Positions 1 to 5,174 of a DNA stretch of 8,470 nt are shown here, in pieces (the stretch's first letter is position 1; every line of letters begins with the position of its first letter). The notes below the pieces were generated by a model. It searched no databases, was not told where the DNA came from, and was given only the letters and a program-made list of their open reading frames with translations. A program made the translations under genes and the position numbers. This stretch comes from an uncultured Eubacteriales bacterium (GTDB taxonomy: Bacteria > Bacillota > Clostridia > Oscillospirales > Ruminococcaceae): positions 1 to 8,470 of the forward strand of contig ONLC01000077.1 in assembly GCA_900318545.1 (NCBI GenBank), written 5' to 3'.

Positions 1-602
1 TGCTCATTCAGGCTTTCAAGCGGAAAGGTCTTATGTCCGAGAAGCTGAAACCCCGTCAGAGCGGAGGGCTTTCTTGCGGTGATGTCGGTAACTGCGCCTA
101 CAGCCTTGAAAAGGCAAGCGCAGGCTTTTGCGACCCTGCCCGAGCCGATAACCAGCACCCTCTGATCTCTGACGGTCATTGGCTGCTCCCTGAGGGCGAT
201 CTCGAGAGCCCCCTCTGCGGTCGGGACTGTGTTTTTCAGAACGAGCTCCTCTCGCCCAAGATAGTTTATGACCTCAAAGCCTAGGGCGGTGAAGTAATCC
301 TTCATGGCTTCATTGGGGTTTCCGATCAGGATAAGTGCATCAGGCTTCAGGTGCGGAAGAATATCCTTACAGTTTATGGGTTTATTACGCAGTTCACACA
401 CGGTAAGGTCTGCTGTTCTGATGATGCCGAGAATAAGCATATCAGCCTTTTTCGGCATTTCATCAAGGCTTGTGAGAACAGCGGTGCTTTCACCGTCATC
501 GGTGACTGCGTAAGTATAAACATCGTTTTTTTCGGCAAGAGCCTTTGCCGTATATGTCATTCTGGCGTCGCCTCCGACGCAGAGGATAGCTGCTTTGTTC
601 AT
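1..602 (-). CDS. dpaA: Dipicolinate synthase subunit A, N-terminal 200 residues (3' end beyond window)
   Basis: This is the amino-terminal part of the larger subunit of dipicolinate synthase (DpaA/SpoVFA), which with DpaB oxidises the lysine-pathway intermediate to dipicolinic acid, the calcium chelator loaded into the endospore core from the mother cell. The reading frame is open from ATG at 602-600 to the left edge. Seen in the translation: a first nucleotide-fold motif VGGDAR at residues 9-14, a conserved NTVPTAEGALEIA stretch at about 124-136, and a second Rossmann loop VIGSGRVAKA at 151-160 followed by ITARKPS. These align by eye with Bacillus subtilis SpoVFA (GGDAR, NSIPTVEGT, LGLGRTG, GARSS). 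The last glycine of the usual GxGxxG loop is alanine here, a common tolerated variant. An AGGAGG site at 616-611, eight bases upstream, fixes the start. The gene is separated from glgA by a terminator, so it probably has its own promoter. Family full length is near 290-300 residues, so about a third is missing; dpaB would be expected beyond the left edge. Confidence 0.85.
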   Translation of the reverse strand, partial: MNKAAILCVGGDARMTYTAKALAEKNDVYTYAVTDDGESTAVLTSLDEMPKKADMLILGIIRTADLTVCELRNKPINCKDILPHLKPDALILIGNPNEAMKDYFTALGFEVINYLGREELVLKNTVPTAEGALEIALREQPMTVRDQRVLVIGSGRVAKACACLFKAVGAVTDITARKPSALTGFQLLGHKTFPLESLNE

Positions 603-635
603 ATTAAAGACCTCCTTTTATTAAAGTATATGCGA

Positions 636-653
636 TAGCACTTCTGAGTGCTA
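636..653 (-). other. Small hairpin upstream of dpaA
   Basis: A perfect 7-bp inverted repeat (TAGCACT / AGTGCTA) with a 4-base loop lies about 20 bases upstream of the dpaA ribosome binding site. It has no T-run on either side, so it is not an intrinsic terminator. It could be an operator or an mRNA 5' structure, or be incidental; the sequence alone does not decide. Confidence 0.4.
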
Positions 654-659
654 CAATAT

Positions 660-699
660 AACAGGGAACAGGGAATAGGGAACAGGTAATAGGTAAGGT
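660..699. repeat. Imperfect tandem heptamer repeat (AAYAGGK)
   Basis: Five complete heptamers of the form AAYAGGK follow one another from 660 to 694: AACAGGG twice, then AATAGGG, AACAGGT and AATAGGT. A shortened copy AAGGT runs to 699. The variation is almost all at positions 3 and 7 of the unit. The array lies in the non-coding gap between glgA and dpaA and directly abuts a palindrome at 700-714. Similar short tandem heptamers are known as dispersed, non-coding repeats in some bacterial genomes, notably filamentous cyanobacteria; whether this one is dispersed in its own genome cannot be seen here. Confidence 0.75.
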
Positions 700-714
700 A
701 TCGGCTTCGCCGAT
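700..714. repeat. Palindrome adjoining the heptamer array
   Basis: ATCGGC (700-705) and GCCGAT (709-714) form a perfect 6-bp stem around the triplet TTC. It starts at the base after the last heptamer remnant, so array and palindrome look like one composite element. It is GC-rich within AT-rich surroundings and lacks a T-run, so termination is unlikely. Confidence 0.55.
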
Positions 715-725
715 GGTATTAATGT

Positions 726-760
726 AAAAAAGCTCCGTTCGTTTTTGAACGGAGCTTTTT
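726..760 (-). terminator. Rho-independent terminator of the hydrolase-comM-glgA operon
   Basis: A perfect 14-bp inverted repeat (727-740 with 747-760, core GCTCCGTTC / GAACGGAGC) encloses a 6-base loop. Read on the minus strand it begins ten bases after the glgA stop codon and ends in a run of six T residues (731-726), the classic intrinsic terminator form. The stem is flanked by A-tracts and T-tracts on both sides, so it could also terminate plus-strand transcription, although no plus-strand gene ends here. Confidence 0.92.
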
Positions 761-770
761 GCCTGAATAT

Positions 771-2219
771 TTAGCCGCCGATGAGCCAGTCGTACATTTC
801 CTGATACTTGTTTGCAGAGGTCTGCCACGAGAAGTCCTGAGCCATGCCCGACTTGATAATGCCGTTCCACTCGTCATGCCTGTCAGTGAAGATGTACTTT
901 GCAAACATTACTGTGTTGTACATCTCGTGAGCGTTGTAGTTAGCAAAGCTGAAGCCTGTGCCTGTATGTTCAAACTGGTTATAAGGCTGAACGGTGTCTT
1001 TCAGGCCGCCTGTCTCACGAACGATAGGCACTGTGCCGTATCTGAGTGACATAAGCTGTGAAAGGCCGCAGGGCTCAAACAGGGAGGGCATAAGGAAGGC
1101 ATCGCAGGAAGCATATATCTTGTGCGAGAGCTCCTCGCTGTAGAAGATGTTTGCGGCAACAAGGTGCGGATACTTTCCTGCGAAATAGCGGAACATATCC
1201 TCGTATCTCGGCTCGCCTGTACCGAGGACAACAAACTGTATATCCTGCTGGCACATTCTCTCCATCATATAGGCGATAAGGTCAAAGCCCTTCTGATCAG
1301 TCAGACGGCTGACAATTCCCACCATGAATTTTCCGTCGTCCTGTGCAAGGTTGAACTCAGCCTGCATAGCACGCTTGTTGTGGATCTTCTTTTCAAGCAC
1401 ATTGTCGATGTTGTACTTCACAGCTATCATATTGTCGGTATCGGGGTTGTAATCGTCATAGTCGATACCGTTGACGATACCTCTGAGGTCATTCTTTCTT
1501 GCCCTCATAAGTCCGTGCAGACCCTCACCGTAGAATTCTGTTTTGATCTCCTCTGCATAGGTGGAGCTTACTGTTGTGATAGCGTCAGCGTAAACCAGTC
1601 CGCCCTTTAGCATATTGCCGTCGATAGTGCCTGTCTTGAGCTTATCGGGCGTGAAGTAATAGTCGGAAAGTCCTGCTATGAACCTGAACATATCATAGTT
1701 GTCATTACCCTGGAACTTGAGGTTATGTATAGTCATAACGGACTTTATCCCACGGAAGAACTCGCCGCCTGCGAAGCTGTCATGGAGATACACAGGGATA
1801 AGACCTGCCTGCCAGTCATGGCAGTGGATAATGTCGGGGCGGAAGTCAAGTACGGGAAGTGCAGAGAGCACAGCCTTATCAAAGTACATGAATTTCTCAA
1901 CGTCCCAGTGGTGTTCGGTGTAGGGCTTGTCTCCCGAGAAGTAATGTTCGTTGTCAACGAAATAGAAGGTAACTCCCTCATGAACTATCTGAAGTATACC
2001 AACATACTCCTGTCTGCCCGACCAGTCCATATAGAAGTGGGTGACATACTCCATTTTGTCCTTCCACTCCTGCTTCATGCAGGCATATTTCGGGAGGATA
2101 ACTCTTACATCAAAAAACTCCTTGTTAAATCTCTTCGGCAGAGAGCCTACAACGTCAGCCAGTCCGCCTGTTTTGATAAACGGTACACATTCAGATGATG
2201 CAAACAATATTCTTTTCAT
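771..2219 (-). CDS. glgA: Glycogen synthase (ADP-glucose type, GT5 family)
   Basis: GlgA transfers glucose from ADP-glucose to the non-reducing end of an alpha-1,4-glucan, building cytoplasmic glycogen. The 482-residue product is full length for the family (about 475-485). The N-terminal GT5 domain carries the ADP-glucose signature KTGGLADVV at residues 16-24 and HCHDWQAGL at 132-140. The C-terminal GT1-like domain carries SRLTDQKG at 304-311 (with R305 and K310, the phosphate-binding pair), then FEPCGLSQL at 381-389 with E382 and RETGGLKDTV at 401-410. All expected catalytic landmarks are present. The ATG at 2219-2217 is supported by an AAAGGA site at 2234-2229, nine bases upstream, and by starting at the conserved MKRILFASSE. 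It is the last gene of a three-gene minus-strand unit, 37 bp after comM, with the terminator directly downstream. No glgC, glgB or glgP gene is nearby, so the rest of the glycogen pathway must lie elsewhere. Confidence 0.97.
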   Translation of the reverse strand: MKRILFASSECVPFIKTGGLADVVGSLPKRFNKEFFDVRVILPKYACMKQEWKDKMEYVTHFYMDWSGRQEYVGILQIVHEGVTFYFVDNEHYFSGDKPYTEHHWDVEKFMYFDKAVLSALPVLDFRPDIIHCHDWQAGLIPVYLHDSFAGGEFFRGIKSVMTIHNLKFQGNDNYDMFRFIAGLSDYYFTPDKLKTGTIDGNMLKGGLVYADAITTVSSTYAEEIKTEFYGEGLHGLMRARKNDLRGIVNGIDYDDYNPDTDNMIAVKYNIDNVLEKKIHNKRAMQAEFNLAQDDGKFMVGIVSRLTDQKGFDLIAYMMERMCQQDIQFVVLGTGEPRYEDMFRYFAGKYPHLVAANIFYSEELSHKIYASCDAFLMPSLFEPCGLSQLMSLRYGTVPIVRETGGLKDTVQPYNQFEHTGTGFSFANYNAHEMYNTVMFAKYIFTDRHDEWNGIIKSGMAQDFSWQTSANKYQEMYDWLIGG

Positions 2220-2256
2220 GGTATTAATTCCTTTCGGTTTATTATAGGCTTTCGCC

Positions 2257-3783
2257 TTATGCCCAGTATTTGCGGTCGAGACTGCGGTACTGAACGGCTA
2301 AAGCTATGTGCTTTTTGCCGATCTTCTCAGACCTGTCCATGTCAGCGGCAGTTCTTGCGACCTTTAGTATCTTATCATAAGCTCTTGCCGATAGCCCCAG
2401 CTTCTCAAACACATTTTCAAGAAGCGACGAAGCATCGTCAGTGAGCGGACAGCACTCGTGCAGAATGTCAGAGGTCATTCTTGCGTTGCAGCTGATACCC
2501 GTACCCTTGAAGCGTTCATTCTGTATATCCCGTGCCTTCTGAACACGCTCTCTGATCGCCTCGGAGGGCTCCTCCTTTGCAGCAGAGGAAAGGTCAGCAT
2601 ACTCAACGGGTGCGACCTCCAAGTGAATGTCAAACCTGTCAAGAAGCGGTCCTGATATTTTTGAGAGGTACGCAGCTACCTGCTTCTGCGAGCATATACA
2701 CTTTCGTGTCGGGTGGCCGTAATAGCCGCAGGGACAGGGGTTCATAGCACCTATCAGCATAAAGGAGCTTGGATAGGTGATGCTTCCCGACACACGGGAG
2801 ATTGTCACCTTCTGGTCTTCAAGCGGCTGACGCAGTATTTCAAGAGCAGGCCTTGAAAACTCGGCAAGCTCATCCAAGAAGAGCAGTCCGTTATGTGCAA
2901 GGGATATCTCTCCCGGCTTTGGTATTGAGCCTCCGCCTGCCAGTCCTGCCGCAGAGACCGTATGGTGCGGCGAACGGAATGGCCTTACAGTAACCAGAGG
3001 GTGCTCCTTGTCGAGCAGGCCTGCGACCGAGTGAATGTTGGTTGTTTCTATAGACTCCTCAAAGGTCATAGCAGGGAGTATAGACGGCATACGCTTTGAA
3101 AGCATAGACTTTCCCGAGCCGGGCGAGCCTATCATCAGTGCGTTGTGACCGCCTGCGGCAGCGACCTCAAGTGCCTTTTTGGCGGCTGCCTGCCCCTTAA
3201 CATCGGCAAAGTCGAGCTTGCCGAAAAAGCTCTCGGCAGGCGGCTTGTAGGTAGGCTCAGGCTCTATAGGTGCTCTCTGCTTAAAGTGCTGTACCAGCTC
3301 TTCAAGCGAGCCCACTCCGTAAACCTTTATACCCTCAACTACAGAAGCTTCAAGCACATTGTCCTTCGGGACGTATATTTCGGAGATACCGCTTCTCTGT
3401 GCCATAAGGGTCATTGGAAGAACACCGTGGATAGACCTTATCTCACCGCCGAGGGAGACCTCGCCGATCATAGCGGAGCTTTCAAGCTGTTCGTCAGAAA
3501 CAAGCCCCGATACCCTGAGCAGGGCAACAGCTATAGCAAGGTCAAAGCCTGAGCCCGACTTTCTTATGTCGGCAGGGGCAAGGTTTATCATCACCTTGCT
3601 TGAAGGAAAGGTGATGCCGCTTGAACGCAGAGCGCTCTTGATACGTTCACGGCTCTCTCTGACAGAAACATCTGCAAGACCAACTATGTCAAATGCAGGC
3701 AGACCCTTTGAGGCCTCGACCTCAACCGTAACAGCGAACGAATTAAGTCCCAGCAGACCGAGACTGTTGATCTTTGCAAACAT
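2257..3783 (-). CDS. comM: ComM/YifB family AAA+ ATPase (Mg-chelatase-like)
   Basis: ComM-type proteins are hexameric DNA helicases; in Vibrio and Acinetobacter, ComM promotes branch migration when transformed single-stranded DNA is integrated. The family is present in many bacteria not known to be transformable, so a general recombination role is possible here. The 508-residue product has the usual length and order: an N-terminal Lon-S5-like domain (about 1-170, with the conserved SGSGFDLAIAVALL at 76-89), then the AAA+ module with Walker A GSPGSGKS at 219-226, Walker B LLFLDELAEF at 300-309, a four-cysteine putative zinc site CPC...CIC (C350, C352, C362, C364), and LLDRFDIHL at 380-388 with R383 in a likely arginine-finger or sensor position. 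The C-terminal Mg-chelatase-like helical part covers about 405-505. Its ATG shares a base with the hydrolase stop (TGATG), and an AAGGAG site lies at 3800-3795, so translation is probably coupled. No dprA or other competence gene adjoins it. Confidence 0.95.
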   Translation of the reverse strand: MFAKINSLGLLGLNSFAVTVEVEASKGLPAFDIVGLADVSVRESRERIKSALRSSGITFPSSKVMINLAPADIRKSGSGFDLAIAVALLRVSGLVSDEQLESSAMIGEVSLGGEIRSIHGVLPMTLMAQRSGISEIYVPKDNVLEASVVEGIKVYGVGSLEELVQHFKQRAPIEPEPTYKPPAESFFGKLDFADVKGQAAAKKALEVAAAGGHNALMIGSPGSGKSMLSKRMPSILPAMTFEESIETTNIHSVAGLLDKEHPLVTVRPFRSPHHTVSAAGLAGGGSIPKPGEISLAHNGLLFLDELAEFSRPALEILRQPLEDQKVTISRVSGSITYPSSFMLIGAMNPCPCGYYGHPTRKCICSQKQVAAYLSKISGPLLDRFDIHLEVAPVEYADLSSAAKEEPSEAIRERVQKARDIQNERFKGTGISCNARMTSDILHECCPLTDDASSLLENVFEKLGLSARAYDKILKVARTAADMDRSEKIGKKHIALAVQYRSLDRKYWA

Positions 3784-4730
3784 CAGCCTTCTGTCTCCTT
3801 CTCGCCCATAATGTCAAGCAGGAAATCGCTTACGTCCTTGTAGACCTCATCTTTGTTAAGCTCATTGATAAGCTCGTGCCTTGCACCGTCATAGAGCTTC
3901 ATCTCGACATTGCAGTCCTGCTCCTCCATCTGCTCATAGACCTTCTTTACACCCTCACCCCAGTTGCCCACAGGGTCGGCAGTGCCTGCTATAAGGAAGG
4001 TAGGAAGTGCCTTCGGGTAGTTTTCAAACCACTTCTCGTTATTGACATAGTAAAGCACCTTTGAGAGGTTCTCATAGCCGTTTATCGTAAACGTGAATGT
4101 GCAGAGAGGATCGTTTTCGTATTTCTTGACTATCTCTTCATCTCTGGAGACCCAGTCACGAGGTGATTTCGGATTCTCTATTCTGCTGTTGTACTGACCG
4201 AAGGCAAGCATGGTGAGCGTTTTGCTCCTGTGGCGCTCGCCCTTGATTTTTTTCATAGATGCCGAAGCTGTCAGAAGAGCGGGTGTGCCTGCAACTCCCG
4301 AGCCTGTACCGCAGATGATAATGCCGTCAAGAGTTTTTCTGTGCCTTACAGCGTATGCTCTGCCGAGGAAGCTTCCCATACTGTGACAGAACATAAAGTA
4401 CGGCACATCGGGATAGGACTTCTTCATTATGCTAGTGAGCTTGTACATATCGCTGACGCAGTTCTCCCAGCCGTTTTCAGGCGAGAAGTAGCCGTAGTCG
4501 TCCTCATTGTCAACGCTCTGTCCATGACCGAGGTGGTCATTTCCGCAGACAAGAAAGCCCAGCCCTGTGAGGTACTCAGCAAAATCATCGTATCTTTCAA
4601 AATATTCGCACATTCCGTGAACTATCTGAACAATGCCCCTTACCTTTCCTATCGGGAAACGCACATAGTAAGCAATATTATGCACTCCGTCAGCAGAAGG
4701 GAAGAAGCTTCTGAAATGTGTACAGTTCAT
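3783..4730 (-). CDS. Alpha/beta hydrolase, lysophospholipase / monoacylglycerol lipase type
   Basis: A 315-residue serine hydrolase of the Hydrolase_4 (lysophospholipase/monoglyceride lipase) group; its natural ester substrate cannot be told from sequence. The catalytic triad can be placed: S117 in CHSMG (115-119), D252 in AGTADPVG (249-256) and H285 in DGARHE (281-286). The oxyanion-hole motif is VHGMCEY at 37-43, and DHLGHGQS at 65-72 is typical of the group. The nucleophile elbow reads C-H-S-M-G instead of the usual G-H-S-M-G. There is no signal peptide or membrane segment, so it should act in the cytoplasm, possibly on lysophospholipids or monoacylglycerols from membrane turnover. The start at 4730 has a strong AAGGAGG site (4743-4737) six bases upstream and is the first gene after an extended -10 promoter. 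It overlaps comM by one base. A lysophospholipase name is family-level only; other small-ester activities are equally possible. Confidence 0.85.
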   Translation of the reverse strand: MNCTHFRSFFPSADGVHNIAYYVRFPIGKVRGIVQIVHGMCEYFERYDDFAEYLTGLGFLVCGNDHLGHGQSVDNEDDYGYFSPENGWENCVSDMYKLTSIMKKSYPDVPYFMFCHSMGSFLGRAYAVRHRKTLDGIIICGTGSGVAGTPALLTASASMKKIKGERHRSKTLTMLAFGQYNSRIENPKSPRDWVSRDEEIVKKYENDPLCTFTFTINGYENLSKVLYYVNNEKWFENYPKALPTFLIAGTADPVGNWGEGVKKVYEQMEEQDCNVEMKLYDGARHELINELNKDEVYKDVSDFLLDIMGEKETEG

Positions 4731-4770
4731 AGTTATCCTCCTTGAAAATGATCTTTTTACATCTATAATG

Positions 4771-4799
4771 ATTATAACATATTACACTTTGATATTCAA
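4771..4799 (-). promoter_or_regulatory. Extended -10 promoter of the hydrolase-comM-glgA operon
   Basis: On the minus strand, a perfect TATAAT (4776-4771) is preceded by the extended -10 element TG-n (4779-4777). A TTGAAT -35 (4799-4794, four of six bases matching TTGACA) sits at the ideal 17-bp spacing. Transcription would begin near 4764, giving a 5' leader of about 34 nt that holds the AAGGAGG site. The form indicates the housekeeping sigma factor. Confidence 0.8.
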
Positions 4800-5030
4800 G
4801 CTTTTTTGTAAAAAATGACGAGTTTTTTTGAGAGCTTTTCCGCTTGGTTTTATCCTGACGGAAAAATATGCCGTGAACTTCCAGAATGTTACAAATTTAA
4901 TGTTGAATTAAATGAAAAGTTACGAAATGCTAACAGAATGGTAATAGTAGAACTTTTGACTTAAATAATGGTGATTTTTGGCTAAATCGTAGAAATTTGA
5001 TTTAAGGGGCTTTTAAGTGATGAAAAATCC

Positions 5031-5059
5031 TTGACAAAGGCTTGAAATGGGCGTATAAT
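5031..5059 (+). promoter_or_regulatory. Consensus housekeeping promoter of rpoB
   Basis: A perfect TTGACA (5031-5036) and a perfect TATAAT (5054-5059) are separated by exactly 17 bp, the full vegetative sigma consensus, with A/T-rich sequence upstream that could act as an UP element. A second TATAAT lies at 5062-5067, but at a 25-bp spacing from the -35 it should not serve this promoter. The expected start is near 5066, leaving a leader of about 108 nt before rpoB. Such strength fits a gene for a core polymerase subunit transcribed from its own promoter. Confidence 0.93.
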
Positions 5060-5088
5060 TTTATAATGTATCATAATAGCGTTTTATG

Positions 5089-5134
5089 CCCCTTTTTACG
5101 GATAAGGCAGTCTCTGACACCTTATATAAAGGGG
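5089..5134 (+). promoter_or_regulatory. Structured 5' leader of rpoB (stem-loop)
   Basis: The leader RNA can fold into one long interrupted hairpin: CCCCTTT (5089-5095) pairs with AAAGGGG (5128-5134); inside it ATAAGG (5102-5107) pairs with CCTTAT (5120-5125); at the tip GTC (5110-5112) pairs with GAC (5116-5118) around a three-base loop. That is 16 base pairs in three nested helices. No T-run follows, so it is not a terminator as it stands. The 3' arm GGGG would be the Shine-Dalgarno-like sequence of the possible upstream ORF. Roles could be mRNA stabilisation, protein binding or translational control; none is shown by the sequence. Confidence 0.6.
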
Positions 5135-5136
5135 AG

Positions 5137-5166
5137 ATGATGCGGTCAAATATATTCAAGGAGTGA
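5137..5166 (+). CDS. Possible nine-codon upstream ORF in the rpoB leader
   Basis: Two adjacent ATG codons (5137 and 5140) open a frame reading MMRSNIFKE before TGA at 5164-5166. AAAGGGG at 5128-5134 lies five bases before the second ATG and could serve as its ribosome binding site, but it is also the 3' arm of the leader stem. The last two codons (AAG GAG) are the rpoB ribosome binding site itself, so translation of this peptide would pass through that site. It is too short to judge by coding statistics and may be chance. Confidence 0.2.
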   Translation: MMRSNIFKE

Positions 5167-5174
5167 TCAAGCCT

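Larger units (their letters stand above)
4731..5174. other. Divergent intergenic region between the hydrolase operon and rpoB
   Basis: This 444-bp gap separates two transcription units that run apart. The left end carries the hydrolase ribosome binding site (4737-4743) and minus-strand promoter (4771-4799); the right end carries the rpoB promoter (5031-5059) and its leader (about 5067-5174). Between them, roughly 4800-5030 is AT-rich with many A- and T-tracts and no credible ORF. The only symmetry I see in that middle part is a 7-bp inverted repeat (TTTTCCG at 4836-4842, CGGAAAA at 4859-4865) with a 16-base loop, too weak to assign a role. Confidence 0.85.

Noticed and set aside
33..638. Plus-strand ORFs of 83, 69 and 95 residues
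   Set aside because: They are antisense to dpaA, whose minus-strand frame shows clear family motifs and a good ribosome binding site; their products resemble nothing I recognise.
604..904. Minus-strand ORFs of 88 and 61 residues across the glgA 3' end, terminator and repeats
   Set aside because: They run off-frame through glgA and through the terminator and heptamer array, and show no protein-like conservation.
1122..1610. Plus-strand ORF of 162 residues
   Set aside because: It is the antisense shadow of the glgA C-terminal domain; the hydrophobic composition follows from the complementary codons.
1725..2198. Plus-strand ORF of 157 residues
   Set aside because: Antisense to the glgA N-terminal half with no recognisable motif.
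2241..2246. TATAAT on the minus strand between comM and glgA as a separate glgA promoter
   Set aside because: No -35-like hexamer occurs at 16-18 bp spacing (the bases there read ATACTG or similar) and there is no TG extension.
2247..2257. Small AGGC-GAAA-GCCT type hairpin at the comM stop codon
   Set aside because: Only four base pairs and no T-run follows, so it is not a terminator separating comM from glgA.
3145..3811. Plus-strand ORFs of 135 and 150 residues
   Set aside because: Both are antisense to comM, whose Walker motifs and cysteine cluster establish the coding strand.
4230..4745. Plus-strand ORF of 171 residues
   Set aside because: Antisense to the hydrolase gene and reaching into its ribosome binding site region.
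4836..4865. 7-bp inverted repeat in the middle of the divergent region
   Set aside because: A/T-rich arms and a 16-base loop in AT-rich DNA make chance likely; no promoter or gene position explains it.
4956..4984. TTGACT as the -35 of a second upstream rpoB promoter
   Set aside because: At 17-bp spacing the -10 position reads TGGCTA, and neighbouring spacings are no better.
5163..5165. In-frame GTG as an alternative rpoB start
   Set aside because: It overlaps the AAGGAG ribosome site, leaving no spacer; ATG at 5175 gives an N-terminus that aligns with known RpoB.
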